DNA of 64,000 bases, taken from Agrypnia vestita. Taxonomy: Eukaryota > Arthropoda > Insecta > Trichoptera > Phryganeidae. Both the position numbers and the translations under genes were made by a program. The DNA lies in the NCBI GenBank assembly GCA_016648135.1, contig JADDOH010010921.1, forward strand, positions 1 to 64,000. The letters are read 5' to 3'. Positions 54,798 through 64,000 of the stretch are shown piece by piece (the first letter of the stretch is position 1; each line of letters opens with the position of its first letter). The notes beneath the pieces were generated by a model. The model was not told the origin of the DNA, made no database searches, and worked only from the letters and a program-made list of their open reading frames with translations.

Positions 54798-57654
54798 AAC
54801 TCGGTTAGGTAAAGCCAAGGATAATGCCCGTACTCTCTCATGTAGAGATATCTTAGAAACTTTTTTTGGTTTTCAACAGGTTTGGCTTCATCATTTTAAC
54901 AAAATATACCTTTGTGGTAACGTTATTCATATAATTAACATGAAAACAATTTGTAGTACAACATTTCCTTGTCCACATCCTTCTCTAAATCATCACTTTA
55001 TCATTAAGCTAGTTTTGTTATTATTGAAATATTACCTATATCCGAAAATTTTTCAAATATTAAACAAAATTTGGTGGAAAAAATTGACAACTGTCAATAA
55101 ATCCACCGTTGTAATCATGAGCTAAAAAATAAATTAATAAAAATAGCTGTGGCAGTATCTGTCCAACTTTATGCCATGTATCGTCACAGATCACAGTTTG
55201 TTTACATATACATAATTAAACCACCGTGCCCGTAAATATACCGGAATAAATGGGCCAAGACAGACCTGCGCTCTTAACGTCAGAGTTTATTTGTTCCATA
55301 TTTACTATAACCTACTGTATACTTTCATTAACAATCATAAAACTATTTTATTCCAACGAACTCCGTCAAAAGACCTTATACTATCTGTATACACTCCGTA
55401 ATCCACCTCTCTAAGATATTGCGGGGCGTCATTTCGCAGCCATTATACATTTTGGGTTCTGATCCGAAAGCGTATCATCCCTTATTTAAATTTAAATAAT
55501 CACGGAATTAGAAAGTGTCCGTTGAGATAACGACCCCACGAACCATTCCAACTCGGAAATCAGATCTGTCAAACATTCTGTCCGTTCACATGACGAAGTT
55601 ATGGAGATGTGAACTGGCGACGAGCCCTTTGTGCCTCGACTCATCCCCGATTGCCCCAAATTTACCCAAAATATACGCTGACACGGTGTATTATTCTTGG
55701 ACAGTGGTGCCCAAACTAAAATATGGACCTTATATGAGGAATATTCAAGCAAAAGCAACAATATACCACCGAGGAGTTTTTGGTATAAATACTAAAAGCT
55801 TGTCACTACTCAAGGACATTTCTCGGGAATCTATGTACCCTACATCTTAACGAAAATAAGTTTTCAAAAACAATTTCCACATCAGTTTTCTTTTTATAAA
55901 GTTGTGTAAATAAATAATTAACTTTTAAAGCTAGATATTGCTGTGTTTGCCACCAAATAGTGGATATTGCTGCTTTTGCTATTTACATAATTGAGTATTG
56001 CTATCTTTGCTATGAGTCGGCCATTTTGTCACGTGACACATCTTTGGGGGTTGAAAGGCAGGAATATCCACTAAAGTGGATACTCCAGCCTTTATTTTTA
56101 CACTACAAGGATATTGCTGTCATTGCTTTTAACAGTGACATGGAAACACGATTTTGGAAGGGATACAGCTATATTTCCTTTCAAATCTTGTACTAAGTAC
56201 ATTCTAAAAAGGATTTAAAAGTTTTTTTTTTTTCATTTTTTTATGTACTTAATTAACGAAGACGTTATGAGACCGCCTGAGACTTATAAGAAAGCGCAGA
56301 CTTTGTCTTACTTTAATACTACAACAGGCTACAAAGCCTAACTTCTGATACAAAATTACCAACCTACTGCCGATCTTCACCGAGAACATTTATTTCTTCG
56401 ACAACGTCTAGATCCATAGCACTTCAAGAGGAGGGTGTAACATTTTTCTACTTTTTAACATTGCTTACTTAATAACGGAAATACTGAAAGTTTTTTTACC
56501 GGGTTATGTATGATACATTGATAGGTGCCAGCTACACCGATACAGTAGTTGTGAGAGGAGAAAAAATCCCCGCCCGATCGAGAGAATTCTTCAGTGTGTA
56601 CGCTTGCGTATGTAAGTAGGTGAAAAAACATATAAATCAAGCTAATTAGACACAATCAGATCAACACAAAGTGTAATTAGTACTTACTGTTTGATGTTGC
56701 GATTTATTTGAACAATTTTTACAGGTTAGTTAATGAACAGAAATATTACTTGTTCAAGCTATACCAATCGTCGACAGAATGGCAGTAGCTATGGCCTACG
56801 GGAGGCATCTTTTTACACCTAATTGGCTAAAATGGTTGCTGCGTAACGGCTAGAGTCTGCGGTAGCTTTCAACCACCACAATTTCCTCCTGGAATGTAAT
56901 ATACTTACAGTGTCCTGTAAAACAGAGAGAAGCAGTATCTCGATTTCTTTGAAAAATGTACTACTTATCCCGTTTCACTTGATATTGTCATACAAGGAAA
57001 AATCAGTGGGAAACCCATGGATAAAGAGGTTTTTTATGTTGAGGTTTTAAACAGGGGTTCATTTGTATACCTCGCCTTCATTTCTTCGCAACCACGTTAG
57101 AGAACCACTGACCTAGGGGATGATTGAGTTTTAGGGGCAAACCCGATATTCATTGTTATTTTGTGAAACAATCGTCGTAGTTTGAATGGAAACCCACACG
57201 ACAAAACGGGAGCAAAGTTGTTTAAGGTCCGTAATATCTCCCACCCGTTGGCTAGCAACGACCTAATTAATGTTCCAAGCTGGATTTACTCAGAGTCGTT
57301 AGGGAAATCTTAAAAACGATGTTAATTGCAAGTATAGCGTTTCATTATTATCTACAATGTTTGCTTGGTCTTCTATAAACATCGGTCCAAGGTCCATGCG
57401 TGTATCACCAAAATTGGTGTAAATAAGACCCTAATTAGACCAATGTTGATCAAATGGTTTATGTAAACTGCAGTGGAAACCCGAGCGGTGATTTGATGCT
57501 CCAGCGATGACAAATAAATTTCAAGCGCATGTTAATTAGTGATTGTTATTGTTAACCTTTCCTATAACAGTGCTCAAATTGAAACACATATTTTTCTCGA
57601 TTAAGTTAGATAAATATGAATATTTTAAACTTTTTACTTGACAAACTCAATTCA
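54798..57654. other. Unassigned intronic sequence
   Basis: The 55515-55850 + frame (111 codons) and overlapping minus frame lack domains. A patch at 55930-56020 contains three imperfect GATATTGCTGYNTTTGC units. A TGTCACGTGACA palindrome (56028-56039) and a CCACTAAAGTGG palindrome (56070-56081) follow. No gene supported. Confidence 0.4.
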
Positions 57655-57800
57655 TGATGGTCTCTGACACGGTAATTCCACAGACACATCCCGCTTTCGA
57701 CACGGATTTATAAACCAGCACATAACATAAAACCTACAATGACACAACATGCTTTTGACACGCTATTTCAAGCCAATACTTAACCTTTTGTTACCGTAAA
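57655..57800 (+). mobile_element. Penelope-like tandem-unit fragment
   Basis: Two diverged units, CTTTCGACACGGATTTATAA...CACATAACATAAAACCTAC and CTTTTGACACGCTATTTCAA...AATACTTAACC, match the pair of tandem units in 36370-36500 (minus strand). The CTGATGA region is absent. Confidence 0.45.
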
Positions 57801-60800
57801 ATCTAAAATAGGATCAGGGTATAAAGCGGTGTACAAAGCGACCAAAGTAAAATTTGCGTTTTAATGAAGTGATGGTTTGTAAGTGTTTTATAATATTTAA
57901 CTATAACTGGTTGCGGATATTTTATACGGACCGTATGTTTTTCCGAGCGAAGATTCTCAACGTTTCGTTGAATTCTTATTCAACGTCATTGTGGAGCGTT
58001 CTACATAAGGCAAACCAAACGCAATATCGTTACACGCTTGAAGGAACATATTGGAGCATAAAAACAACAACTCCAATATATTTTCAATCTGCGAACACGC
58101 ATCCAAAGGGAATCTCTGTCACTTCATCAGATTTGACAAGACGAAAATCATATCAACAGAACCGCACCTTACACCCAGATTAGTGAGGGAGTCCATCAAA
58201 AACATCATGGCTGAAGAAGCTTTATCCCGGTAAACAAAATTGTAATGTACCTATCTCGATGAACGACCGCAACATTATGAGATTGTTCGGGAAAATACGG
58301 TCGCGGAATAAACATAGGATTGTATATTACTGTAATCTTACTGGTGTATACGTGTGTATCGAGTATAAGGGACCCACACAGCAGAAGGAACACCACCAAA
58401 ATGATGACAGCTAACTCAACGTCCATTGAGCAGACTAGGCAAAAAAAACGAGCGAGTCTTACAGTAGTCGCATATGATGTACATCATTTGACATCTCACA
58501 ATTAAACATATCAATTGAGCAGCGACAGAAATTTACCTAAAAATTTAAAAAAGCTAATACCTATATAATTATAAATTAGTAAATACACGTAAAGAAAATG
58601 TGTGCGCATTTATTTATTATTGAATTTTACTGCACTAGGTATGTGCCATTGTATCTACATACGCATTTTGTTCAGAAATGTGTTTGGTCAATTATATATT
58701 TTATTTATTTTCATAGATGGCGGTAGTGTGTCGCTATACATATTGTATAAAAACTTTGAATAAATATTTTAGTAATCACTTAAATTACATAAAATTTGAG
58801 AATGTAAATCATTTAGGGTAGTTATTGTTTACATTCATGTAAAAAAAATTAAGTATTTATTGTATAGTTTCGAAGATATAAGCCAAAATATATCAAAGTT
58901 GCAACATCCACACACTTGACACCAGCCTCGCAACAAATATACAAAGTCAGAAGCGTTGGCTGATAGTGTTTGTCTTCGCTGAACATTGATTTGTTTGTAA
59001 ACGGTGATTTTTTTCCATCGCGCGTGCTCCGCGCGCGCTCATTGGTAAAATGAAATTGCGTGCGTCTTATTTCCTGTTACGCATTTCCGTTCTTTTTCAC
59101 GAAATCACTGCCACAGGTTGCAGGAAAGCGAGAGGAAAGATGATATACAATTCATGGCTCATATTTTATTCCAAGTTCTCAGAAAATGTACTGCAAGGCA
59201 GTATAAAAATTTACATCGACATAACAATTCGTTACGTCAAGGTGGGGCTATTCTCGGGGGCGCGTACGATCCGGGGGCGCAGGGCTGATTTGTTCAGGCG
59301 AATACCCTATCGAGTTACACGATACATTCAAACATTTATTCGTCTTCCATCTAACACGATTTTGTATCTTCCGTTTAAAGCCTAGGACTGCCAAAAATAG
59401 GCAGTAGAAAAGAGGTAGCACTGAAAAATCTGCGAAATCAATGTTTAAAGTTTTTTTTTCCTTCGTTATAATAAAAATTTATATTTTATATAATTAATAT
59501 TCCTGATAGCAACCCAACTACCCCGTGTTGACTCGCCCTGTTCTATTAGCTTTGCTGAACACAAATGTATAAGAGAAAATAATTTCGGTAGGGTGTGAAT
59601 TATTTTCTCTCTTCATAACCGACCCCACCGAAGCGCCACTTTTTAAATAAAATTTACCCAATCGTAAGTCTCTACATTAGGTCCATCTTCAGACTTCGCG
59701 TCAAGTATTTATGAATGTGTATTTGTGCCGAAGGACACAAATTAAGGGTGAATTCACATCTTGTAACTTAATGCGCGGGTGATCATCGAGAAACGCGTGT
59801 CACATCCTAGAGGAATCCATCCTTATTAAAGAAAACTGACTGAAAAAGGAGATAATGTGAATCTCGTCTTAATTAATATTTTTTTGATATCCTCTCAAAA
59901 CGTGTCTGGACCACTCGCGACAATTCCTTCAATTTGCCGGACCTCAGTTGCCACGTATTTATGTACGTTGTCTAAGTGTGTGGGTCAAGCGGTATTTTTT
60001 GTTATATCGCTAAGTCAGGTCGAATAATTAGATCAATAACTGACACCATAGCTGATGCCTCGTCAGCGACCATGTCTAATTGTCTCAGATGACGTGAACA
60101 TTACGAGCTCATACACTAATGAAGGGAGTCGGATCGGGCGGACCTCAACTGCGCGCCTACAGACTTTCTTTACTACGCTTCTCTTAACATTATTTTATAT
60201 GGTCTGTGACGTGGACTCCACTCTAACGGAGCCAATCGAGCCCTCCTTAAGCGCGACTTCCGTAAAGCGAGGCTTCTCGTAATGCCTACTTCCATCCCTT
60301 TCTAGTAGAAAGGGATAAAAGTTTACCGAATGCAGGTAGCTTTATGCCTCTCCGGGGTCCTGTTGAGTGACGCGCTCGATAAATAACAACCCTTTACGAT
60401 GTGCCTTCTACGCCGCAGCCTGAACCGCACTCCCTGGCGGCGGCCGAAGGCTTCTACGGGAAACTGTTTCATTTGCGGGGAGGTTTACGGCACAACGGGG
60501 ATGAAATGGAAATATCAAAGCTCACCGAATTTCTGCGTATGCTTAGACTTATATTCTTTCAGTTAGCGACCAGTTGAATCGTTATTTTAATTACGATTAT
60601 TCAAAGGGCGATCATTTGTAAAATCGCAAACACCAATAGTAGTTTTCGCAGACTGGCCAACACATGTTCAATTTACATTCTCCAAGCCTGCATTACCTAG
60701 CTTCACTTCACGCTTGTTGTAGTTCAAATGCCACTCTAGATGTTCGGTTTGTCAGTTGCAGTCAATAAGTGAAATTAGTATTTCTGTTTCCGCGCGTATA

Positions 60801-61394
60801 TTTAATTAAAAAATTATATGTGCCGTAACAATTATCTTAGTAGTTGGTTCAACTTTTTTCTTTTTGAGTTAATAATGCAGAAATATTGAAATTATTATTA
60901 ACTACCTGGTCAAATAAAATCACAATTCAGTACAAAATTTGAAGATAGAAATATAGACCAGATTTTTCCTAATTCATAAATATGTGATATTTCGAGACAA
61001 TGCTATTTTTAGTTGAAGTAGTCTTGAATTTAAATAAATATTTAGTTGCAATGGATTCATCATATTCATTTTTCATATATTTTTTTATTAGGAACAGATG
61101 ACAAAGCCTTTCACCCAAAAATATTTGAACACAAATCATACCTAAAATGAATTTAAAAGTAATTTAGTAATTAATTAATAATTAATTAAAGTAAGAACAT
61201 CCACACATTATCAAATTTTTGATAGTTGTATTTATGTTCTTAATCATTATTCCTTCAAGTATTTGAATAAATTATGCTAGAGGCATCTTTGGCTTTTTCC
61301 ATGACAAAGTGTGCATAGATTTTATAGCTGGTAATGATACTTCTCAATATATGAATATATAAAGAAACTGATTTAGAACATGTATACACCTTTC
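57801..61394. other. Unassigned intronic sequence with GC-rich islands
   Basis: GC-richer blocks occur at 58990-59060 (GCGCGCG palindromic run with an ATTGG motif) and 60300-60520. A strong hairpin is at 59572-59610. Open frames (59050-59385, 60055-60282) lack domains and splice borders. No repeat family recognised. Confidence 0.35.
59572..59610. repeat. Perfect 13-bp stem hairpin
   Basis: AGAGAAAATAATT (59572-59584) and AATTATTTTCTCT (59598-59610) pair around a 13-base loop containing TCGGTAGGG. CCGACCCCACCGA follows shortly after and is partly complementary to the loop. Confidence 0.7.
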
Positions 61395-61475
61395 AAAAAG
61401 TTCATAAGGTGATTGGTAAACATTACATTGTGTAAAGTGATCACTTAAGCAAACTCATACAAGTTCTATAATTTA
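61395..61475 (+). repeat. Dispersed repeat, GATCACTTAAGCCAGCC family, short
   Basis: GTAAACATTACATTGTGTAA, AGTGATCACTTAAGCAAACT and CATACAAG correspond to the central blocks of the family. The rest is absent. Confidence 0.5.
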
Positions 61476-61639
61476 TTTTATTATATTTGGACTTTATTTA
61501 ATTTAACGTTTTTCATTTATTTTACAACCTATATTCTTACAGCATAATTTCGAAAATGTGAAAAAGTATCGTTCGCTTATTTTATATGAAATTAAAAAAA
61601 AAACGATAAACAGCAAATTGCTCGAAAATACGCCCCCAC

Positions 61640-61830
61640 CTTTTTGCGAGTGATTTGATCCGGTTTTCAATAAACGGCCGTCAATCTCTCACGGCGATAA
61701 ACGCAGCCCAACAATTAAGCCGAGAAGAATCCGCTCGAAGATACCGCGGCGTCCCGGGTTTATGGTCCGTCTGTTTCAGACATAAAATCGGACCCCGGTC
61801 GCACTGCGGTTAATTTGTACCATAGTTAAC
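61640..61830. other. GC-rich island, unassigned
   Basis: A GC-rich block with several CpG, containing a GTCTGTTTCAGAC palindrome (61768-61780). No open frame or repeat match. Candidate regulatory or conserved noncoding DNA. Confidence 0.3.
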
Positions 61831-61867
61831 TAGACAAAACGATAAAATTTCGTCTCAAAATATCATT

Positions 61868-62275
61868 ATATGTTTATGTTTATGTTAATTTATATAGCGC
61901 CGTTTTTGCGTAAGAGACGCTTCAAGGGCGCTTTACGGGTGCGACATCCCGAAAAAATGAGTTTTTAGACTCTTCTTGAAGATTTCCTGGTTCTCCATAA
62001 ATCGCAACACTAGAGGCAGCTGATTCCACATAGCTGGGCCCGCAAAGCTGAAAGCACGTTCCGCAAACTTGGTGGATCCAGGTCTCCTTGGTACCACCAG
62101 CCTGCAGAGTACCTCCGATTTAGTTGACCGCAGTGTGATAGTATAGGGATAGATGGGCATAGTATTAATGTACCGGGCCTCCGTCCCTCTAACGAGGACC
62201 TTGTAAGGAATGCAAGGAACTTCGGATGCTTCCGTGAGCTTGTTAAGGTGTGGGTATCCCGGTGGCAAATCCTGC
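61868..62275 (-). pseudogene. L2/CR1-like LINE RT C-terminus and 3' end
   Basis: The minus frame (61933-62268) is open: SEVLCRLVVPRRPGSTKFAE, RAFSFAGPAMWNQLPLVLRF, FKKSLKTHFF. This matches the very end of L2/CR1 reverse transcriptases (VVPR...T..Y/F..R-A-F-S-x-A-G-P-x-x-W-N-x-L-P, F-K-x-x-L-K-T-H-L-F). The 3' untranslated part includes CTTGAAGCG and GGCGCTATATAAATTAA, resembling L2-type 3' ends, and an (ACATAA)n tail. Confidence 0.8.
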
Positions 62276-62729
62276 GGGGACCTGAGTAAAGAGCTTGCTC
62301 TTGTAGAGCTGATCGATACGAAGTCTGATGTTTCTGGGTTGAGTTATTTTTAATCTCTGGTGTATTGCTCTTGAATCGGATGAATATCTGCCGGTCCTGA
62401 CTTCCCTTGCCGGGTGTCATGTTTTTGTTTTGTCTTTCTTTTTCCCCTTGATGGGAGGGCATCATTCTTCTTTATTTTTTTTTGTCCTGTCTTCGACTTG
62501 AAGCTTTCCACTGCCGCCGCCGTGGGATCTCGTCTTTTATTTTATAGAATTAATTTTAAGTATTATTATTATTATTCTTGTTATCACTATATGTACTTAC
62601 TCTATTGTATTTCTTTGATTTTATTATTTACACTTCTATTATTTTGTTATTTTGGGTTCCTTTTACTTTTATGTTATTTTCCTTGTATTATAATTATGTA
62701 TTTTGCTTTTTTTAATAAAGACATGTCTT

Positions 62730-63405
62730 GAGGCGGGGACAGTGAATGATTTTGTTCGAGCGGCCGTGCCACTTCGCAACGGTTTATACGACCGGTGCGG
62801 AGCAGCACGGTCCTGCTTGTTAGTTGAAAAAAAATTTCAACCTGGAGACGATTGAGTAGGACCGATATGGAAGCTTTTGCTCTTAGAACGGTCCTGGGTA
62901 AGCGGTGGGTACCATTCACTGACCGCAGTGTGAGCCGACTTCCAATGATATTGTCTGGGATACAGAGGTCGATCAAATATTGTGGTGCTTTTCTTTGAAG
63001 ACTTTTGTAAACCATCAGAGAGAGTTTGAAATTTATCCGCTCCGGCAGGCGAAGCCAATGTAGCTACTTTAGCATTAAGGATATCCGCCAGAACTTTTAT
63101 GCCTTAAATATAAGCCTCGCCGCAGCATTCATCACTGACTGAAGTCTGTCGAATCGAGTCCTGCATATATTGAGTTACAATAGTCCAGCCGCGAGATGAC
63201 GTATGCACTAATCAGTGACTTTGCTGCGTCTGGGGGAAGGCATTTTTTACAGACTTCATCTGTCTTAAACCATAGAAACCAGCGCTGAGCTTCGTTCATC
63301 CGATTTCTTAGGCTTAGACCTTTCTTTATGTTGATTCCCAGGAGCTTTACCTGTGACGAGGATTTAATTATGATGCCCGTCGTCGGCAGAATCATATACA
63401 ATATA
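62730..63405 (-). pseudogene. CR1/L2-like LINE RT C-terminal fragment
   Basis: Minus-strand pieces, in order: VKLLGINIKKGLS, LPPDAAKSLISAYVISRLDY with CNSIYAGL, RFDRLQSVMNAAARLI, LHWLRLPERINFKLSLMVYK, and SLQRKAPQYLIDLC. This is the classical S-R-L-D-Y-C-N, L-Q-x-V-x-N-A-A-A-R-L, L-H-W-L-P and Y-K-x-L order. The frame breaks at least twice (stops near 63127 and 63100). It precedes the separate L2-like end at 61868-62275; 62276-62729 between them is probably further LINE sequence. Confidence 0.8.
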
Positions 63406-63562
63406 CAATTAAGGCATACTGATTTTCTCTGACTTGATCATACCTCATGATGCACATGATATGGTCATGTGGAGTGTTTTTATTGGTTATTTTTTTTAAA
63501 TTCCTCTTATTACAACATGACCAATATTCAAAAATAAACAATTGTCTCATTCTTTAAGTATT

Positions 63563-64000
63563 ATGAGTGATCTTAGGATAGATGATGCATGGGATTACTT
63601 AAAAAATACCCTTTGCGAGTCAGCGAAGGAAGTCTGTGGAACAGCTAAGCAGGGAAGGAAGAAAGGGGATGCATGGTGGGATGATGACATAAAGGAATTA
63701 GTGAAAGAAAAAAGAAAAGCGTGGCTCCATCTTCTGACAGTGAGTGGAGATGAATACGCGGGGGCAAAAGATGTATACAATGCGTGTAAAAAAAGAGTGA
63801 AAGCAGGTGTGAAAGAAAGGAAAGAGCGGCTGAAAAGAGAGGAAGGTTTGAAAATGTCTAAGAATTTTGGGGAAAACATCAAATTTTTCTGGAAGGAGGT
63901 GAAAAAATCTCGATGTGGGACGGAAAGCAATAGTATGAAAGCTATTAAGTCAGCGAATGGAGAAATGTTAATGGATGAAGATAGAATAAAAGATAGATGG
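63563..64000 (+). CDS. Open LINE ORF2 linker segment, runs off the window
   Basis: Starting at an ATG, 146 codons stay open to the last base. The segment reads GDAWWDDDIKELVKEKRKAW, DVYNACKKRVKAGVKERKER, ENIKFFWKEVKKSR and GEMLMDEDRIKDRW. This is the standard linker between endonuclease and reverse transcriptase in insect non-LTR elements (W-W-x-x-E/D-V/I-K, K-x-x-x-W, K-x-F-W-K-x-V/I-K, then a substrate-strand lead-in). The catalytic palm would lie to the right of the window. The 5' side lacks the endonuclease, so the copy is 5'-truncated near 63545. The ATG is not necessarily an initiator. Its intact frame suggests a young insertion. Confidence 0.75.
   Translation, partial: MSDLRIDDAWDYLKNTLCESAKEVCGTAKQGRKKGDAWWDDDIKELVKEKRKAWLHLLTVSGDEYAGAKDVYNACKKRVKAGVKERKERLKREEGLKMSKNFGENIKFFWKEVKKSRCGTESNSMKAIKSANGEMLMDEDRIKDRW

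Larger units (their letters stand above)
49863..64000 (+). other. Partial downstream intron of the host gene
   Basis: It starts GTAAACCTTC. No later exon with matching phase and splice signals was identified to the window edge. The gene may instead end in an exon I did not recognise. Confidence 0.55.

Noticed and set aside
55492..55850. Overlapping 111-codon (+) and 89-codon (-) open frames
   Set aside because: No domain, splice border or composition signal distinguishes either frame from chance.
62010..62465. 151-codon minus-strand open frame
   Set aside because: It overlaps the L2/CR1-like RT end in another frame; the 61933-62268 frame carries the recognisable motifs.
63595..63930. 111-codon minus-strand open frame at the right edge
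   Set aside because: Antisense shadow of the LINE linker frame on the + strand.

Overview
This 64-kb window is eukaryotic nuclear DNA, most likely from an insect. It is AT-rich and holds few coding bases. It carries TTAGG-type telomere repeats (the arthropod telomere unit), many 5'-truncated non-LTR retrotransposons, tRNA-derived SINE-like elements, gypsy-like LTR remnants, Penelope-like fragments and foldback DNA transposons. There are no operons, ribosome binding sites, CRISPR arrays or other prokaryotic features. I cannot fix the insect order from sequence alone; a lepidopteran or a similar holometabolous insect is plausible.

Only one host gene is supported. It lies on the + strand as three consecutive internal exons, 7324-7782, 46057-46138 and 49776-49862, with consensus AG/GT borders and compatible phases. 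They encode a low-complexity His/Gln-rich segment with a tandem 7-residue repeat, followed by Gly/Ala/His-rich linkers. That fits an intrinsically disordered part of a nuclear or regulatory protein, but I do not recognise the family. The first coding exon and the C-terminus are outside the window or unrecognised. The intron between the first two exons is about 38 kb and holds most of the repeats.

Layout. 1-2.3 kb: diverged satellite and a 360-bp tandem repeat. 2.3-7.3 kb: unannotated sequence, a 374-bp TTAGG array and LINE debris. 7.3-7.8 kb: exon. 7.8-18 kb: SINE inverted pair, LTR-like sequence, LINE 3' ends, AT microsatellite and a large foldback. 18.3-36.2 kb: a recent direct tandem duplication (period 9,098 bp), each copy holding the same set of LINE, LTR-like and MITE-like remnants. 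36.2-46 kb: Penelope-like remnants, one with a hammerhead-ribozyme-like core inside a perfect 88-bp inverted repeat, plus more LINE ends. 46-50 kb: two short exons with a solo LTR between them. 50-64 kb: a further intron with scattered GC-rich islands, composite SINE/LINE insertions, two CR1/L2-like LINE fragments, and an open LINE reading frame running off the right edge.

I see no convincing new multi-gene system. The most informative points are the young tandem duplication (breakpoint inside a foldback element, SINE present in one copy only), the Penelope-like inverted repeat with a ribozyme-like core, the telomere-repeat insertions, and a group of LINE C-terminal fragments sharing one 5' boundary. 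Identities between copies were judged by eye, not computed.
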